64,000 bases of DNA from Spisula solida. Its lineage: Eukaryota > Mollusca > Bivalvia > Venerida > Mactridae. Below, piece by piece: positions 63,468 to 64,000 of the stretch. The notes beneath the pieces are model-generated. The model searched no databases. It was not told where the DNA came from and saw only the letters and a list, made by a program, of their open reading frames with translations. Each line of letters begins with the position of its first letter. Positions within the stretch are counted from its first letter, which is position 1. A program made the translations under genes and the position numbers. The stretch spans positions 806,001-870,000 of the forward strand of contig OX365948.1 of the NCBI GenBank assembly GCA_947247005.1. Reading direction: 5' to 3'.

Positions 63468-63551
63468 CAGCATGTCGTCTGCTTTGTAAGGAAGCAACCA
63501 GTAGGATCAGCAGCAGCCTCATGATGATGTCATAACTGTTGCCAAATGGTC
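63468..63551 (-). CDS. First coding exon (exon A) of a secreted or membrane protein; start codon at 63522-63520
   Basis: Read on the minus strand, a T-rich tract ending TTTTCAG precedes the exon and GTGAGT follows it, both canonical splice sites. An ATG at 63522-63520 opens MRLLLILLVASLQSRRHA and leaves one extra base (G), so the exon ends in phase 1. The Arg followed by a Leu/Ile/Val core is a textbook signal peptide, with a likely cut after HA. The ATG has A at -3. The upstream 29 bases are also open in this frame, so a start in an earlier exon is not excluded, but the signal peptide placement favours this one. A very short upstream ORF overlaps the start. The exon joins in frame to 14119-14272. 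The mature product is not recognised. Seen: splice sites, frame, signal-like sequence. Inferred: secretion. Confidence 0.72.
63520..63534 (-). promoter_or_regulatory. Four-codon upstream ORF whose stop overlaps the main start codon
   Basis: On the minus strand exon A reads ATG ACA TCA TCA TGA, and the TGA overlaps the main ATG as ATGA. The uORF start has a weak context, whereas the main ATG has A at -3. Overlapping stop/start pairs can permit reinitiation or leaky scanning. That role is inference. Confidence 0.4.
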
Positions 63552-64000
63552 CTGAAAACATGAAAATTGTTCATATATAGATAAATTTAAAATAGTTTTC
63601 CGCCTAGCCATCGAAATGCTTTAAACAGATTTACCAACAACTTGATCAGTGGGGTCAAAAATCACAAGAATTTTTTTTTTAAATGATGAAGTTAATACCA
63701 ACAGTTAGTTGCACTCATTATAATCTGAATAGTTATAAATATTTAAGAACATACGCAAAAAATGGTTAACATTTTGTTTTGCTTTGTTTAAAATATCAGC
63801 TAGCTTTCCAAAAAGATTCAGAGCATGTCTGATATTCAAACTGTCACCTAGGAAGAAAAAGATCAGATGAAAAATTAGTCAGTCAGACCAAAAACAGACA
63901 AATAGGAAAAATATATAATAAAGATGAGTTAGACATTCAAACCGATTCCACAACAAACTTTAGTACATTTATGCCTTAAAATACAACACCAATTTTTATT
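63552..64000 (-). other. Intron upstream of exon A; nothing else seen
   Basis: AT-rich sequence ending in the polypyrimidine tract and AG before exon A. The acceptor implies at least one more 5' exon, probably untranslated, beyond the window edge. No promoter motif is evident. Confidence 0.5.

Overview
The window looks like AT-rich nuclear DNA of an invertebrate animal, probably a mollusc. The reasons are a spliced gene with canonical GT-AG introns, tRNA-derived SINEs, many small inverted-repeat DNA transposons, abundant minisatellites, and a short element close to TTCCAAGGGAGRYAACTC that I recall as very common in bivalves and gastropods. The phylum call is inference. There are no bacterial-type genes, rRNAs or functional tRNAs.

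The only protein-coding gene I can support lies on the minus strand. Exon A (63551-63468) holds the start codon and a signal peptide. Exon B (14272-14119) continues the frame exactly with a low-complexity Ser/Tyr/Gly/Asp-rich segment. The two junctions share phase (G + TA gives Val). If no exon was missed between them, the intron is about 49.2 kb and fills most of the window. The gene continues to the left of exon B, where I found no further convincing exon, and has at least one upstream exon beyond the right edge.

Layout. 1-14.1 kb: intron 3' of exon B, with a 33-bp array, a 1.5-kb pogo/Tigger-like element, several MITEs and minisatellites. 14.1-14.3 kb: exon B, squeezed between a 29-bp array and a 28-bp array. 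14.3-21 kb: AT-rich intron with two MITEs and a 14-bp array. 21.0-30.0 kb: an 8.4-kb satellite of 38- and 30-bp units with a nested 2.26-kb higher-order duplication, running straight into a 20-bp array. 30.5-37.2 kb: a chain of 33-, 32-, 47-, 31-bp and irregular arrays. 37-49 kb: mostly unique AT-rich DNA with a SINE, a 44-bp and a 56-bp array, a long hairpin and RFX-type X-box motifs. 49.6-62.3 kb: 34-, 43-, 16-, 35/33- and 51-bp arrays with SINEs and a MITE. 63.4-63.6 kb: exon A.

Many of the long open frames in this window are tandem arrays read through as codons, not genes. About one third of the large intron (roughly 16 kb) is tandem repeat. Three things stand out: a single short core sequence recurs inside several arrays of different period and in solitary copies; the giant satellite has two-level organisation; and exon B is flanked by minisatellites, one of which carries an exact copy of its splice acceptor.
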